From positions 206,364-270,363 of the forward strand of contig NZ_CABPSP010000009.1 of NCBI RefSeq assembly GCF_902459765.1: a stretch of DNA of 64,000 nucleotides. The letters are read 5' to 3'. A program made the position numbers and the translations under genes. Of this stretch, positions 34,540 through 43,433 are shown one piece after another (position 1 is the first letter of the stretch; each line of letters begins with the position of its first letter). Source of the DNA: Pandoraea anapnoica. Its GTDB lineage: Bacteria; Pseudomonadota; Gammaproteobacteria; Burkholderiales; Burkholderiaceae. Below the pieces are notes generated by a model. The model searched no databases, was not told the origin of the DNA, and was given only the letters and a program-made list of their open reading frames with translations.

Positions 34540-34935
34540 ATGTTTAATGAACTGAGCGACGTTGAATGGCACGCCCTGCGTGATCTGATTTGCGACCGAC
34601 CGGTCCGTACGGAACGACGCGGCCGCCCTCAAGTCGAGCAGCGCACGCTGACCAATGCTGTCTTGTGGGTGCTGTTCACTGGCGAGAGCTGGTCCAAACT
34701 GCCCATGCAGTACCCCTCCGTGCCGACCTGCCGTCGCAAACTGAACGAATGGCGCGAATCGGGCATGCTCGATACGATTTTGAAACGCCTGCAACAATCG
34801 GGCCGCGATATCAGCGCCTGTGCAGGCCAGATCAGCAAACCGGCACGCAGCACGCCGTGCGGCGACACCGATCGCCTGCGTGGTGTGTTCTGGACGAACC
34901 CCGCTTCGTGGAAGCCGCCGGTCGCCATGCGGTAA
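34540..34935 (+). CDS. Stand-alone IS4/5-type transposase N-terminal domain (DUF4096)
   Basis: 131 aa. Residues about 1-85 (ELSDVEWHALRDLI, RRGRPQVEQRTLTNAVLWVL, W-S-K-L-P) match the N-terminal DNA-binding domain of IS5-family transposases. The DDE catalytic domain is wholly absent; the last 45 aa are unlike a transposase and have no known family. There are no flanking terminal repeats, GAGG precedes the ATG, and the frame is intact. It may be a decayed relic or a domesticated DNA-binding protein; the long structured leader and intact frame slightly favour the latter. Confidence 0.65.
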   Translation: MFNELSDVEWHALRDLICDRPVRTERRGRPQVEQRTLTNAVLWVLFTGESWSKLPMQYPSVPTCRRKLNEWRESGMLDTILKRLQQSGRDISACAGQISKPARSTPCGDTDRLRGVFWTNPASWKPPVAMR

Positions 34936-35175
34936 GGGATGTCGAGTGACGCTGATAGGTCGCCGGTGTGCCGACCCGCACGCCGGATCGCATCCATCGA
35001 TGTCACGATTTTCCCGGGCAGGACTGCCGCGCAACGTTCGCGGCACCGTCGGGTGCAATTCACGGGGTTAGCCAGATAGCGGTCGTCGGCGGATACGTCG
35101 ACGAATATCGGCCAGATGTGACCGGGCGGTCCATCTCGCGATTTGTTGCCTGGCTTTTTCGCCTGACGCCTCCCG

Positions 35176-36282
35176 TCAGGAAAGCGCGATGCGCACGGCC
35201 TCGGCAATCGCCAGCGACGCCGTCAGACCCGGCGACTCGATGCCGAACAGATTGACGAGTCCCGCCACGCCATGCACCGCAGGTCCATCGATCCGGAAGT
35301 CCGCTGCCGGTTCGCCCGGCCCGCTGATCTTCGGTCGAATTCCCGCATAGCCCGGTTGTAGCGCGCCATCCGCCAACGTCGGCCAGTAGCGTCGCACCGC
35401 GGCGTAGAAGCCATCGCCATCGGACGGATTCACCGTGTAATCGATCTCGTCCACCCACTGCACGTTCGGGCCGAAACGCGCCTGACCGCCGAGGTCGAGC
35501 GTCAGGTGAACGCCCAGTCCGCCCGGCTCGGGTACCGGATAAATCAGGTGGGTGAACGGCGCGCGCTGCGCACAGGTGAAGTAGCTGCCCTTCGCGTAGT
35601 ACCGCTGGGGAATGTGTTCCGACGCCAGGCCGTCGAACCGGCGGGCGATATCGACGGCGTGCAGGCCCGCGCTATTGACGACGGTGTCGGCCAGCAATGT
35701 CGACGTGACGCCTTCGGTCTCGACATCGAGTTCGATACCGTCGGCACGGCCCACGCGCGCGCCTGTCACTCGGGCCTCGAAAGCCAGCATCGCACCCGCG
35801 TTCTCCGCGTCGCCCTGCAAAGCCAGCATCAGTCCATGACTGTCGACGATGCCCGTCGACGGGGAGAGCAATGCACCAAACGTGTGCAGCGCAGGCTCTC
35901 GTTGTGCCACTTCCGCCGCAGTCAGCCACTGAAGATCGTCGACCCCGCTCACGTGTGCGTTGGCGGCGATCGCTTCGAGCTCAGCGACCTGATGGTCGGT
36001 CGTCGCGACGATCAGCTTTCCGCAGCGATGATGCTCCACGCCGTGCGAGGCACAAAATTCGTACAGACGGTGTTTGCCTTCGACACACAGCGTCGCCTTG
36101 CGCGACCCGGGCGGATAGTAGATGCCGCCATGAATGACTTCGCTGTTGCGCGAACTCGTGCCGGTGCCGATGGCGCGCTCGGACTCCAGCACGACGACTT
36201 CGCGTCCGGCCATGGCCATCGTTCGCGCGATGGCCAGTCCCACCACGCCCGCGCCGATCACGACGCAATCGACTTTGTCCAT
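35176..36282 (-). CDS. FAD-dependent L-2-hydroxyglutarate dehydrogenase/oxidase-like protein
   Basis: 368-aa flavoprotein of the DAO superfamily. The dinucleotide fold is [14 protein letters not shown] (7-20), and [19 protein letters not shown] is close to the conserved segment of human L2HGDH and bacterial LhgO, followed by CGKLIVAT and GIVDSHGL. Such enzymes oxidise L-2-hydroxyglutarate to 2-oxoglutarate and pass electrons to ETF or quinone. Start at 36282 has AGGGA upstream. It is last in a cluster with EtfAB and a D-2-hydroxyglutarate-dehydrogenase-like enzyme. Family certain; substrate likely but inferred, related 2-hydroxy acids possible. Confidence 0.8.
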   Translation of the reverse strand: MDKVDCVVIGAGVVGLAIARTMAMAGREVVVLESERAIGTGTSSRNSEVIHGGIYYPPGSRKATLCVEGKHRLYEFCASHGVEHHRCGKLIVATTDHQVAELEAIAANAHVSGVDDLQWLTAAEVAQREPALHTFGALLSPSTGIVDSHGLMLALQGDAENAGAMLAFEARVTGARVGRADGIELDVETEGVTSTLLADTVVNSAGLHAVDIARRFDGLASEHIPQRYYAKGSYFTCAQRAPFTHLIYPVPEPGGLGVHLTLDLGGQARFGPNVQWVDEIDYTVNPSDGDGFYAAVRRYWPTLADGALQPGYAGIRPKISGPGEPAADFRIDGPAVHGVAGLVNLFGIESPGLTASLAIAEAVRIALS

Positions 36283-36387
36283 CGCTATTCCCTGTTTGCC
36301 GTTCGAGATGTCCGATTCGGATGAAGATGCACTTGCACGCCTCCTCATGCGAATCGGCTGCGGGATCGACTCCCGCAGCCTAACGCC

Positions 36388-37320
36388 TTACAACGCGCTC
36401 GTCAGTTCCGGCACGACGGTGAACAGATCACCCACCAGACCGTAGTCCGCCACCGAGAAGATCGGCGCTTCCGGATCCTTGTTGATCGCCACGATCACCT
36501 TCGAATCCTTCATGCCCGCCAGGTGCTGGATCGCACCCGAGATACCCACAGCCACATACAACTGCGGCGCCACGATCTTGCCCGTCTGACCGACCTGATA
36601 GTCGTTCGGCACGTAACCGGCATCCACCGCTGCACGCGATGCGCCCAGCGCCGCACCCAGCTTGTCCGCCAGCGGCTCCAGCACCTTCGTGTAGTTCTCG
36701 CCGCTGCCCAGACCGCGACCACCCGAGACGATGATCTTCGCCGAGGTCAGCTCCGGACGGTCCAGCTTCGTCACTTCTCGACCCACGAACTGCGACACAC
36801 CAGCGTCCGGCGTGGCCGCCACCGATTCCACCGCAGCGCTGCCACCCGTGGCGGCTGCCGGGTCGAAGCCCGTCGAGCGCACCGTGATGACCTTCACCTT
36901 GTCGGCACTTTGCACCGTCGCAATCGCATTGCCTGCGTAGATCGGGCGCTCGAACGTATCAGCGCTGTCGACCTTCGTGATGTCCGAAATCTGCGCGACG
37001 TCGAGCAACGCCGCGACGCGCGGGGCGATGTTCTTGCCGTACGCCGTGGCCGGGGCCAGGATGTGCGAGTAGTTGCCCGCAATCGACACCACTTCGTCGG
37101 CGATGTTCTCGGCCAGACCGTCGCCGAAGTAGGCCGCGTCTGCAAGCAGCACCTTCTTCACTCCGGCGATCTGCGCGGCAGCGTCAGCCGCAGCCTTCGC
37201 GTTGCTGCCCGCGACCAGCACGTGCACGTCGTCGCCGCATTGCAGCGCTGCCGTGACCGTATTCAGGGTGGCCGATTTGATGGTTTGGTTGTCGTGTTCT
37301 GCAATGACCAGAATGCTCAT
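36388..37320 (-). CDS. etfA: Electron transfer flavoprotein alpha subunit
   Basis: 310 aa. N-terminal ETF domain ([17 protein letters not shown] opening) and the C-terminal FAD domain with [27 protein letters not shown] and [12 protein letters not shown], the family signature. EtfAB carries electrons from acyl-CoA and hydroxyacid dehydrogenases to ETF:quinone oxidoreductase, which is not in the window. AAGGGAGA precedes the start. It lies 13 bp after etfB. Such a copy embedded in a catabolic cluster, not next to acyl-CoA genes, suggests a dedicated ETF for the two flavodehydrogenases here. Confidence 0.95.
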   Translation of the reverse strand: MSILVIAEHDNQTIKSATLNTVTAALQCGDDVHVLVAGSNAKAAADAAAQIAGVKKVLLADAAYFGDGLAENIADEVVSIAGNYSHILAPATAYGKNIAPRVAALLDVAQISDITKVDSADTFERPIYAGNAIATVQSADKVKVITVRSTGFDPAAATGGSAAVESVAATPDAGVSQFVGREVTKLDRPELTSAKIIVSGGRGLGSGENYTKVLEPLADKLGAALGASRAAVDAGYVPNDYQVGQTGKIVAPQLYVAVGISGAIQHLAGMKDSKVIVAINKDPEAPIFSVADYGLVGDLFTVVPELTSAL

Positions 37321-37333
37321 CTCGTCGTCTCCC

Positions 37334-38083
37334 TTAGATAACCTTGGCCTCAAGCTTGAGCTTGTCGACGAGCGCTGCCACGTCCGCCACCTTCACCCCT
37401 GCGCTGCGCTTGGGCGGCTCGGCCACCTTCAGCGTCTTCAGACGCGGGCTCACATCCACGCCCAGATCCGCAGGCTTCACGGTCTCCAGCGGCTTCTTCT
37501 TCGCCTTCATGATGTTGGGCAGCGTCACGTAACGCGGCTCGTTCAGGCGAAGGTCCGTCGTGATCACCGCCGGCAGCGACAGCGACACAGTCTCAAGACC
37601 GCCATCCACTTCGCGCGTCACCTGTGCGCGGTTGTCCGACACCGACACCTTCGAGGCGAACGTCGCCTGCGGCAGCTTCGCCAGCGCCGCGAGCATCTGA
37701 CCGGTTTGGTTGGAATCGTCGTCGATCGCCTGCTTGCCGAGGATCACCAGTTGCGGTTGCTCCTTGTCCACCAGCGCCTTGAGCAGCTTGGCGACTGCCA
37801 GCGGCTGCAACTCTTCGTCCGACTCGATGAGAATCGCGCGATCGGCACCGATGGCCAGCGCCGTACGCAGCGTTTCTTGCGACTGGGCCACGCCCGCCGA
37901 CACCGCGATCACTTCCGTCGCCACGCCCGCTTCCTTCAGACGCACCGCCTCTTCCACCGCGATTTCGTCGAACGGATTCATCGACATCTTCACGTTCGCG
38001 ATGTCGACGCCACTGCCGTCGCTCTTCACACGAACCTTTACGTTGTAATCCACTACCCGTTTGACCGGTACCAGGATCTTCAT
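37334..38083 (-). CDS. etfB: Electron transfer flavoprotein beta subunit
   Basis: 249 aa, typical length. It begins [20 protein letters not shown]; the segments [17 protein letters not shown] and [20 protein letters not shown], with the AKKKPLE that follows, are standard for EtfB and include the AMP-binding and partner-recognition region. AAGGGAG upstream supports the start. Forms a heterodimer with EtfA encoded next. Confidence 0.95.
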   Translation of the reverse strand: MKILVPVKRVVDYNVKVRVKSDGSGVDIANVKMSMNPFDEIAVEEAVRLKEAGVATEVIAVSAGVAQSQETLRTALAIGADRAILIESDEELQPLAVAKLLKALVDKEQPQLVILGKQAIDDDSNQTGQMLAALAKLPQATFASKVSVSDNRAQVTREVDGGLETVSLSLPAVITTDLRLNEPRYVTLPNIMKAKKKPLETVKPADLGVDVSPRLKTLKVAEPPKRSAGVKVADVAALVDKLKLEAKVI

Positions 38084-38193
38084 GCGGAACTCCCTTGAAT
38101 CAAAAAAACCGGACGGCCTGCCGACACCACGGCAACGGCCGTCCTCGAACATACGAAAACTGTCTTGCGAATTCTGCGAACTGCGCTGCGAAC

Positions 38194-39423
38194 TTACTCG
38201 ATCTCACGTCCCTTCGTCTCGGGCAACATGAACGCGGTGATCAGAACGACGATGTACGCGCCACCGGCGAACATCCCGATGGCCGAGCCCAGTCCGCTCG
38301 TCTTGGCGAGATAGCCCACCAGACTCGGGAACAAGGCCCCAATGCCGCGCCCGAAGTTATACGCGAAGCCCTGCGCATTCGCACGCACCGCCGACGGAAA
38401 CAGCTCCGTCAGATACGCGCCCATGCCGCTGAAAATGCCTGACGCCGCGAATCCCAGCGGGAATCCGAGAATCAGCATCTGGTCGTTGCTCAGTTGAAGC
38501 TGCGTGTAGACGAAAATGCTCACGCCCGAGAGCACGGCAAAAATCAGCAGGTTCGCGCGACGCCCCAGACGGTCGGTCAGATATGCCCCCGTCAGGTAGC
38601 CGATGAACGAACCGAGAATGATCACCAGCAGATAGCCGCCCGTACCGATCACCGACAGATGGCGCTCCGTCTTCAGGAACGTGGGCAACCACGTCGTCAC
38701 GGCATAGTACCCGCCCTGCACGCCCGTGCACAGCAGTGCCGAGAGTGCCGTCGTTTTGATCAGCGCTGGCGAGAAGATTGCCCACGCCGACGTGCGCTTT
38801 TCAGCGGCATCCTCGCGCTTACGCGTGCGCTGGAACAGTTCCGGTTCCGGTACGTTCTTTCGGATGAAAAGCACGAATAGCGCCGGAATCACGCCGATCC
38901 AGAACAGCACGCGCCACGCATACTCTTCCGGCAGAAACGAGAACGACGCCGTATAACAGAGCGCCGCCACCGCCCAGCCGATGGACCAGCCGCTTTGCAC
39001 CGTCCCCACAGCGCGGCCGCGATACTCGGTGCGCACGATCTCGCCCATGAGCACCGAACCCACCGCCCACTCGCCGCCGAAGCCCAGCCCCTGCAACGCA
39101 CGCAGCACGAAAATCTGCTCGAAGTTCTGTGCGAAGCCGATCAGCACCGTGCAGACGGAGAACCACAGAATCGTCACTTGCAGAATGCGCACCCGTCCGT
39201 AACGGTCGGCCAGCACCCCGGCAAGCCAGCCACCGATGGCCGAGAACAGCAGCGTCACGGTCGCCAGCATGCCAGCCTGCCCCTTGTCGATGCTGAACAC
39301 GGTGATCAGTGTCGAGATCACGAAGGTGAACACCATGAAGTCGAGCGCATCGAGCGCCCACCCGCCGAACGCGGCAATAAACGTGTGCCGCTCGGTCTTG
39401 TTCATCTGGCGATACCAATCCAT
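38194..39423 (-). CDS. MFS transporter (organic-acid/H+ symporter, NanT/AAHS style)
   Basis: 409-aa twelve-helix carrier. First helix region [19 protein letters not shown] carries the Asp-x-x-Asp of AAHS/sialate-type symporters (D-x-M-D-like), and helix 2-3 loop [13 protein letters not shown] is conserved. The predicted role is inward transport of the hydroxy-dicarboxylate or a related acid for the surrounding enzymes; this is inferred from its place between the amidohydrolase and etfB. Ends with the common ETKGREIE tail. Confidence 0.85.
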   Translation of the reverse strand: MDWYRQMNKTERHTFIAAFGGWALDALDFMVFTFVISTLITVFSIDKGQAGMLATVTLLFSAIGGWLAGVLADRYGRVRILQVTILWFSVCTVLIGFAQNFEQIFVLRALQGLGFGGEWAVGSVLMGEIVRTEYRGRAVGTVQSGWSIGWAVAALCYTASFSFLPEEYAWRVLFWIGVIPALFVLFIRKNVPEPELFQRTRKREDAAEKRTSAWAIFSPALIKTTALSALLCTGVQGGYYAVTTWLPTFLKTERHLSVIGTGGYLLVIILGSFIGYLTGAYLTDRLGRRANLLIFAVLSGVSIFVYTQLQLSNDQMLILGFPLGFAASGIFSGMGAYLTELFPSAVRANAQGFAYNFGRGIGALFPSLVGYLAKTSGLGSAIGMFAGGAYIVVLITAFMLPETKGREIE

Positions 39424-39498
39424 CTTGTCTCCTCCTGAACCTCTTGGACTGCATGAGCGCTAGCGCGCCGGGAATGGGTAAAGTAATCAGCTCGGAAA

Positions 39499-40389
39499 TC
39501 AGATCGTTTTCGGAAAGCCGTACAGACGTGCCGGGTTGTCCACCAGAATGCGCCGACGTGTCTCGGCGTCGGGCGCCCACTGCGGCAGCAGGTTGCGCAA
39601 CGCACCAGTGTTCGGCATACGCGTGAGCGACACATGCGGCCAGTCGCTGCCCCAGACCATGCGATCGGGGGCGTCGTCGATGAGCGCCTGTGCGAACGGA
39701 GTCACGTCGTCGAACGTCGGGAAACGTTCGCTGATCCGGTAAGCGCCCGAGAGCTTCACCCAATAGCCGTGGTCGCGCACCAGCGAGCGCAGCGCCGAGA
39801 ATCCCGGCGAATTCAGTCCCTGCGCCACGGGCGTATGGCCCATGTGGTCAACGATGCCCGGCACTGGCAGCGACGTCATGCGCGGCATGAGTTCGGGCAG
39901 CGCGTTCACGTCCATCAGGAACTGCATATGCCAGCCCAGATCCTTGATGCGATGCGCGAGCGTCTCCATCGCCGTGAAACCGATGCCACCGCCGAATAGC
40001 ACGTTGATGCGTAATCCGCGCACCCCCGCTGCGTGCATCGCTTCCAGCTCGGCATCGGTGACGTCCGGCGAGACCACCGCGATGCCACGAAGGCGATCCG
40101 GATGACGGCGCAGCGTTTCGAGCATGTACCGGTTGTCGGTGCCGTAGACGCTGATCTGCACGAGCACGCCATAGGTCATGCCCGTGGCGTCGAGCATCGC
40201 GACGTACTTGTCCTCGGGCGCGGGCGGCGGCGTGTAGCTGCGCTCGGGCACCATCGGGTACGCGTCGCTCGCGGCGACCACGTGTGCATGCGTGTCGACA
40301 GCGCCGAACGGCACTTCGAACGTGGGCGGATCGATCTCCGGCAGCGGGCCCAGACACAGCGGCGCACCGGCGGCGGAAGTTGCGGTCAT
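39499..40389 (-). CDS. LigI-like amidohydrolase (lactone/pyrone-dicarboxylate hydrolase type)
   Basis: 296-aa amidohydrolase-fold TIM barrel. The HxH is in VDTHAHV, a later His in GIVDHMGH and the C-terminal Asp in GSDWPHV are conserved. The pattern PMVPERSYTPPPAP and the size match 2-pyrone-4,6-dicarboxylate lactonase LigI and related carboxylate/lactone hydrolases, which act with or without a metal. In this cluster it may open a lactone of the hydroxy acid; substrate unproven. GAGGAG precedes the start. Confidence 0.8.
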   Translation of the reverse strand: MTATSAAGAPLCLGPLPEIDPPTFEVPFGAVDTHAHVVAASDAYPMVPERSYTPPPAPEDKYVAMLDATGMTYGVLVQISVYGTDNRYMLETLRRHPDRLRGIAVVSPDVTDAELEAMHAAGVRGLRINVLFGGGIGFTAMETLAHRIKDLGWHMQFLMDVNALPELMPRMTSLPVPGIVDHMGHTPVAQGLNSPGFSALRSLVRDHGYWVKLSGAYRISERFPTFDDVTPFAQALIDDAPDRMVWGSDWPHVSLTRMPNTGALRNLLPQWAPDAETRRRILVDNPARLYGFPKTI

Positions 40390-40452
40390 GTCGACTCCTC
40401 AGGGAAAACGTCACCGGACGCCGATGTCCGGCGTCCGCGATGCGGAAAACCG

Positions 40453-41865
40453 TTACAGCAGCTTGCCCGGGTTCATGATCCCGGCCGGGTCGAACACGGC
40501 CTTGATCTCGCGCATCAGACGCAGTTCGAGCGGCGATTTGTACTTGGCGAAGTAGTCGCGCTTGAGCTGTCCGATGCCATGTTCGGCGCTGATGCTGCCG
40601 CCGAAGCGCGCGACTTCGTCGAGCACTTCGGCCGTGATCGCCTCACCGTGCTTTGCCATGAAATCCGCTGCTTCACCCGCCGGGCGCGACAAGTTGTAGT
40701 GCAGATTGCCGTCGCCGAAGTGGCCGAAGATGAACGGACGCACTTGCGGACAAACACGTCGCACGCGCGCCTCGGCGCTCGTCATGAACTCGGGAATCGA
40801 TTCGATGGGCAGCGAGACGTCGTGCTTCAGATGCGGTCCGTCGGCACGTTGCGCCTCGGAGATTTCTTCACGCAGCTTCCACATCTCTTCGACCTGCCCC
40901 AGCGTGGACGACACCACGGCGTCGGCACACAGATCGCGCTCGATAGCGGCCTCGATCACCCGCTCGAGCAATGCCCCGAGGGCCTGTTCGTCCGCCGTAT
41001 CGGCCAGCTCGACCAGCACATAGCCCGGGTGGCGCTCACCAAACGGGGCGCGCACACCCGGCACATGCGCCATCACCAGATCGACGCACTCGCCGGTGAA
41101 GAACTCGAACGCCTGCATGCGCGGGCCGCATTCGGCGAACAGCAGTTCATAAAGCTCGAGCGCCTGACGCGGCGACGTGACAGCAGCGATGACCACCTGA
41201 CGCACCGGCGTGGGTGCGTACAGACGCAGGGCCGCCGCCGTAATCACGCCGAGCGTGCCTTCCGAGCCAATGAGCAACTGCTTGAGGTCGTAACCGGTGT
41301 TGTCCTTACGCAGCGTGCGAAGACCGTGAAGGATCTCGCCGTTCGGCAACACGGCTTCCACACCGAGCACCAGATCGCGCGTCATGCCGTAGCGCACCAC
41401 GTTCACACCACCGGCGTTCGTCGCGAGATTGCCGCCCAACTGGCACGATCCTTCGGCCGCGAGACTCAGCGGCAGCAGACGATTCGCGTCGCGCGCAGTG
41501 CGTTGCAGGTCTTCGAGAATGCAGCCCGCTTCGGCCACGAGCGTATTGGCGATGGTGTCGAGGCTGCGCACCACGTTCATGCGGTCGAGGCTCAGCACCA
41601 CGTTCTGATCGGACTTGTCCGGCGTCGCGCCGCCGCACAGGCCAGTGTTACCACCGCGCGGCACAACCGGGGTGCCTGTGCTCTGGCACAGCGCGAGAAT
41701 TTTGGCGACGTCCTGCGTCGAGCGCGGACGCACGACGGCCTGCGCGTGCCCGCGATACATACCACGCCAGTCGGCGAGCCACGGCGCGACGTCCTCAGTG
41801 GAAGTGAAAACGCTGTCGGCGCCGACGGCGTCGATCAGACGTTGAGCGAAAGCGGTGATGGTCAT
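40453..41865 (-). CDS. FAD-binding D-2-hydroxyacid dehydrogenase (D-2-hydroxyglutarate dehydrogenase-like)
   Basis: 470-aa VAO/GlcD-type flavoenzyme, the size of bacterial D2HGDH. FAD-binding PP-loop RGGNTGLCGGATPD, the segment RKDNTGYDLKQLLIGSEG (shared with human D2HGDH), the metal/substrate motif FGHFGDGNLHYN and SAEHGIGQLKRD are all present. D2HGDH oxidises D-2-hydroxyglutarate to 2-oxoglutarate and in Pseudomonas gives its electrons to ETF. Here EtfAB are two genes further on. It follows the GntR gene by 67 bp, like the dhdR-d2hgdh pair of Achromobacter. Other D-2-hydroxy acids remain possible. Confidence 0.82.
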   Translation of the reverse strand: MTITAFAQRLIDAVGADSVFTSTEDVAPWLADWRGMYRGHAQAVVRPRSTQDVAKILALCQSTGTPVVPRGGNTGLCGGATPDKSDQNVVLSLDRMNVVRSLDTIANTLVAEAGCILEDLQRTARDANRLLPLSLAAEGSCQLGGNLATNAGGVNVVRYGMTRDLVLGVEAVLPNGEILHGLRTLRKDNTGYDLKQLLIGSEGTLGVITAAALRLYAPTPVRQVVIAAVTSPRQALELYELLFAECGPRMQAFEFFTGECVDLVMAHVPGVRAPFGERHPGYVLVELADTADEQALGALLERVIEAAIERDLCADAVVSSTLGQVEEMWKLREEISEAQRADGPHLKHDVSLPIESIPEFMTSAEARVRRVCPQVRPFIFGHFGDGNLHYNLSRPAGEAADFMAKHGEAITAEVLDEVARFGGSISAEHGIGQLKRDYFAKYKSPLELRLMREIKAVFDPAGIMNPGKLL

Positions 41866-41932
41866 AAGGTCACGCGTCGGGGTTTACGGTGTGGGGGGGA
41901 TGGCATCTGACGATGGCTCGGCCGCTCGCAGA

Positions 41933-42664
41933 TCAATGGCGCGTCGGCGCAACCGCGCCGGTGATGATGTCGCGCCCGGGAAGCGTCAAGCCAAGACGCC
42001 CCGAAGCGCGCAACAGATGCGAGAGCGACGCCTCGCGCGCGCGCATCGGATCGCGCGCCTTGATGGCGTCGAACACGGCGACGTGCTCCTGATGCACCTG
42101 CGCCGCGAGGCCCTCGTGGCGCAACGTATTCGTGCGCGCGGCCTGCACGACCTGACGGATTTGCAGGTTCAGGTACTGCAACAAGTCGGCGTAATAGCGG
42201 TTGTGCGTCGCGCGTGCGATGGCGGCATGGAAAGCGGTATCGAACTCGACGCCGTTCTCCGGGTGATACAGATGCGTTTCGAGTTCGCCGAGGATCGTTT
42301 CGAGCTGCCGGATGTCCTCGTCGGTATGCCGAACGGCGGCGAGCGCGGCGGCCGTGCTCTCCAAATCCAGACGCAGTTCGTAGACGCTCGCGAGATCGGC
42401 CGCATCCTGCCCGACGGGCACTTGAAAGCCGCTTTGCGGCGTACGCGCCTTCACCGTCACGCCTGCGCCCTGACGGCTGTCGATCAGGCCCTGCGCACGC
42501 AGACGCTCCGTCACTTCGCGAATCACCGCCGGACTCACGCCATACGTTTCGGCGAGTTGCTTGCCGGTCGGCAGCCGCGTGCCAACGGGATAGATGCCCT
42601 GCCGGATCGCTTCCTGTAATTGCTGCGCGACCTGCTCGGTCAGGGTTCTGGGCTTGGTGGTCAT
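41933..42664 (-). CDS. GntR-family regulator, FadR/FCD type
   Basis: 243 aa with a GntR winged helix (about 5-75; GTRLPTGKQLAETYGVSPAV) and the all-helical FCD domain (about 90-225; metal-ligand-like residues in VEFDTAFHAAIARATHNRYY and HVAVFDAIKARD). FCD regulators are usually repressors that release on an acid ligand; DhdR of Achromobacter, which senses D-2-hydroxyglutarate, is of this type and also precedes its dehydrogenase. First gene of the leftward 2-hydroxyacid cluster. Confidence 0.85.
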   Translation of the reverse strand: MTTKPRTLTEQVAQQLQEAIRQGIYPVGTRLPTGKQLAETYGVSPAVIREVTERLRAQGLIDSRQGAGVTVKARTPQSGFQVPVGQDAADLASVYELRLDLESTAAALAAVRHTDEDIRQLETILGELETHLYHPENGVEFDTAFHAAIARATHNRYYADLLQYLNLQIRQVVQAARTNTLRHEGLAAQVHQEHVAVFDAIKARDPMRAREASLSHLLRASGRLGLTLPGRDIITGAVAPTRH

Positions 42665-42699
42665 CCGTTCCTGTCGTCCGATTCTTTTCTGGTTTGCAT

Positions 42700-42712
42700 G
42701 TTATCTGAAAAC
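42700..42712 (-). promoter_or_regulatory. candidate GntR operator upstream of the 2-hydroxyacid cluster
   Basis: The 13-bp near-palindrome GTTATCTGAAAAC (10 of 13 positions self-complementary) lies about 36 bp before the GntR start. An AT-rich patch surrounds it. A weak but suitably placed candidate for autorepression. Confidence 0.3.
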
Positions 42713-42754
42713 TTTTATTGCCTCATATCGCGTTAACCCTAGTCGTCCCGCTAC

Positions 42755-42794
42755 AAAAAGAAAAAGCGGTGGTGGAGACTGGCTCCATCACCGC
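42755..42794 (-). terminator. intrinsic terminator of the ABM gene
   Basis: Reading leftward, GCGGTGATGGAG pairs with CTCCACCACCGC (11 of 12, 5-nt loop), followed by TTTTTCTTTTT. It lies 45 bp after the ABM stop and isolates that gene from the GntR gene. Confidence 0.9.
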
Positions 42795-42839
42795 TCATCG
42801 GCTGCGCCCCGATTGAATCGGACGCGGAACCGGTCTGCC

Positions 42840-43139
42840 TTAGAAGCCGATCAATGCTTCCGTCACGTGGCCGACGTTCGGCGGCGCGGCGAAGCAATCA
42901 CTCACGAGCGCACGCCACTGCTGGAACGCTTCCGAGTTGCGGAAGTGGACGGTGTGGTCTTCGAGCGTTTCCCAGGTCACGACGAGGCTGTAATGCGTCG
43001 GTTGCTCGATGGACTTGAGCAAGCGCATGCCGTGGCAGCCTTTCGATCCCTTGAACAGCGGCGCGGCTTTGGCGACACCTTGTTCGAACTCGGCTTCCTT
43101 GCCGGGCTTCACTTCGATCTGGGCGATTTCAAAAATCAT
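42840..43139 (-). CDS. Antibiotic-biosynthesis-monooxygenase-fold (ABM) protein
   Basis: 99 aa, the typical ABM dimeric alpha/beta-barrel size. It begins MIFEIAQIEVKPGKEAEFEQ and has the sheet/helix pattern SKGCHGMRLLKSIEQPTHYSLVVTW characteristic of the superfamily. Members range from quinol monooxygenases to heme-degrading or stress proteins; the catalytic role is not readable. Start at 43139 with GAGGAA upstream. Single gene, own terminator; divergent from amt. Confidence 0.8.
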   Translation of the reverse strand: MIFEIAQIEVKPGKEAEFEQGVAKAAPLFKGSKGCHGMRLLKSIEQPTHYSLVVTWETLEDHTVHFRNSEAFQQWRALVSDCFAAPPNVGHVTEALIGF

Positions 43140-43292
43140 GGGGTTCCTCAGAGATGGGTCCGTGGTTTTGCTGATGGATTCTATACCGCGTGCCGGTGAC
43201 ACGCATCGCGTGTGACGTCCCCTCACCTTTCATCGCTTTTCCACTACCCGCCATGTCCGCATGCACGAGGAACGCCCGCAGCGTCGGTTTGC

Positions 43293-43309
43293 AGCACCAC
43301 GACCGTGCA
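43293..43309 (+). promoter_or_regulatory. NtrC-like enhancer site upstream of amt
   Basis: AGCACCACGACCGTGCA fits the NtrC consensus TGCACC-N5-GGTGCA except at two positions (first base and the inner right C). It is about 67 bp upstream of the -24/-12 promoter, a usual enhancer distance. Confidence 0.55.
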
Positions 43310-43375
43310 CCCCGAAGCACCGAATGTCACATCACCAGATAAAACTCGCATAAATATCAAGACACTAGTCATTTC

Positions 43376-43391
43376 TGGCATCGCTCTTGCA
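43376..43391 (+). promoter_or_regulatory. sigma-54 promoter of amt
   Basis: TGGCATCGCTCTTGCA matches the -24 TGGCA and -12 TTGCA elements with the exact spacing. Transcription should start near 43402, about 32 nt before the chosen amt ATG; the promoter would lie inside the longer open frame, which supports the internal start. Confidence 0.8.
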
Positions 43392-43433
43392 TATCTTCAT
43401 TTCTTCTCACGTTTGCACCAAAAGAGCACATTC

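Noticed and set aside
34540-34935. Complete insertion sequence
   Set aside because: No DDE domain and no terminal inverted repeats or target duplications visible nearby.
40033-41910. 625-aa + strand frame over the amidohydrolase and D2HGDH-like genes
   Set aside because: Arg/His/Gln-rich shadow; the opposite strand carries intact flavoprotein motifs.
43212-43433. N-terminal extension of Amt
   Set aside because: The sigma-54 promoter lies inside it and the residues are not Amt-like.
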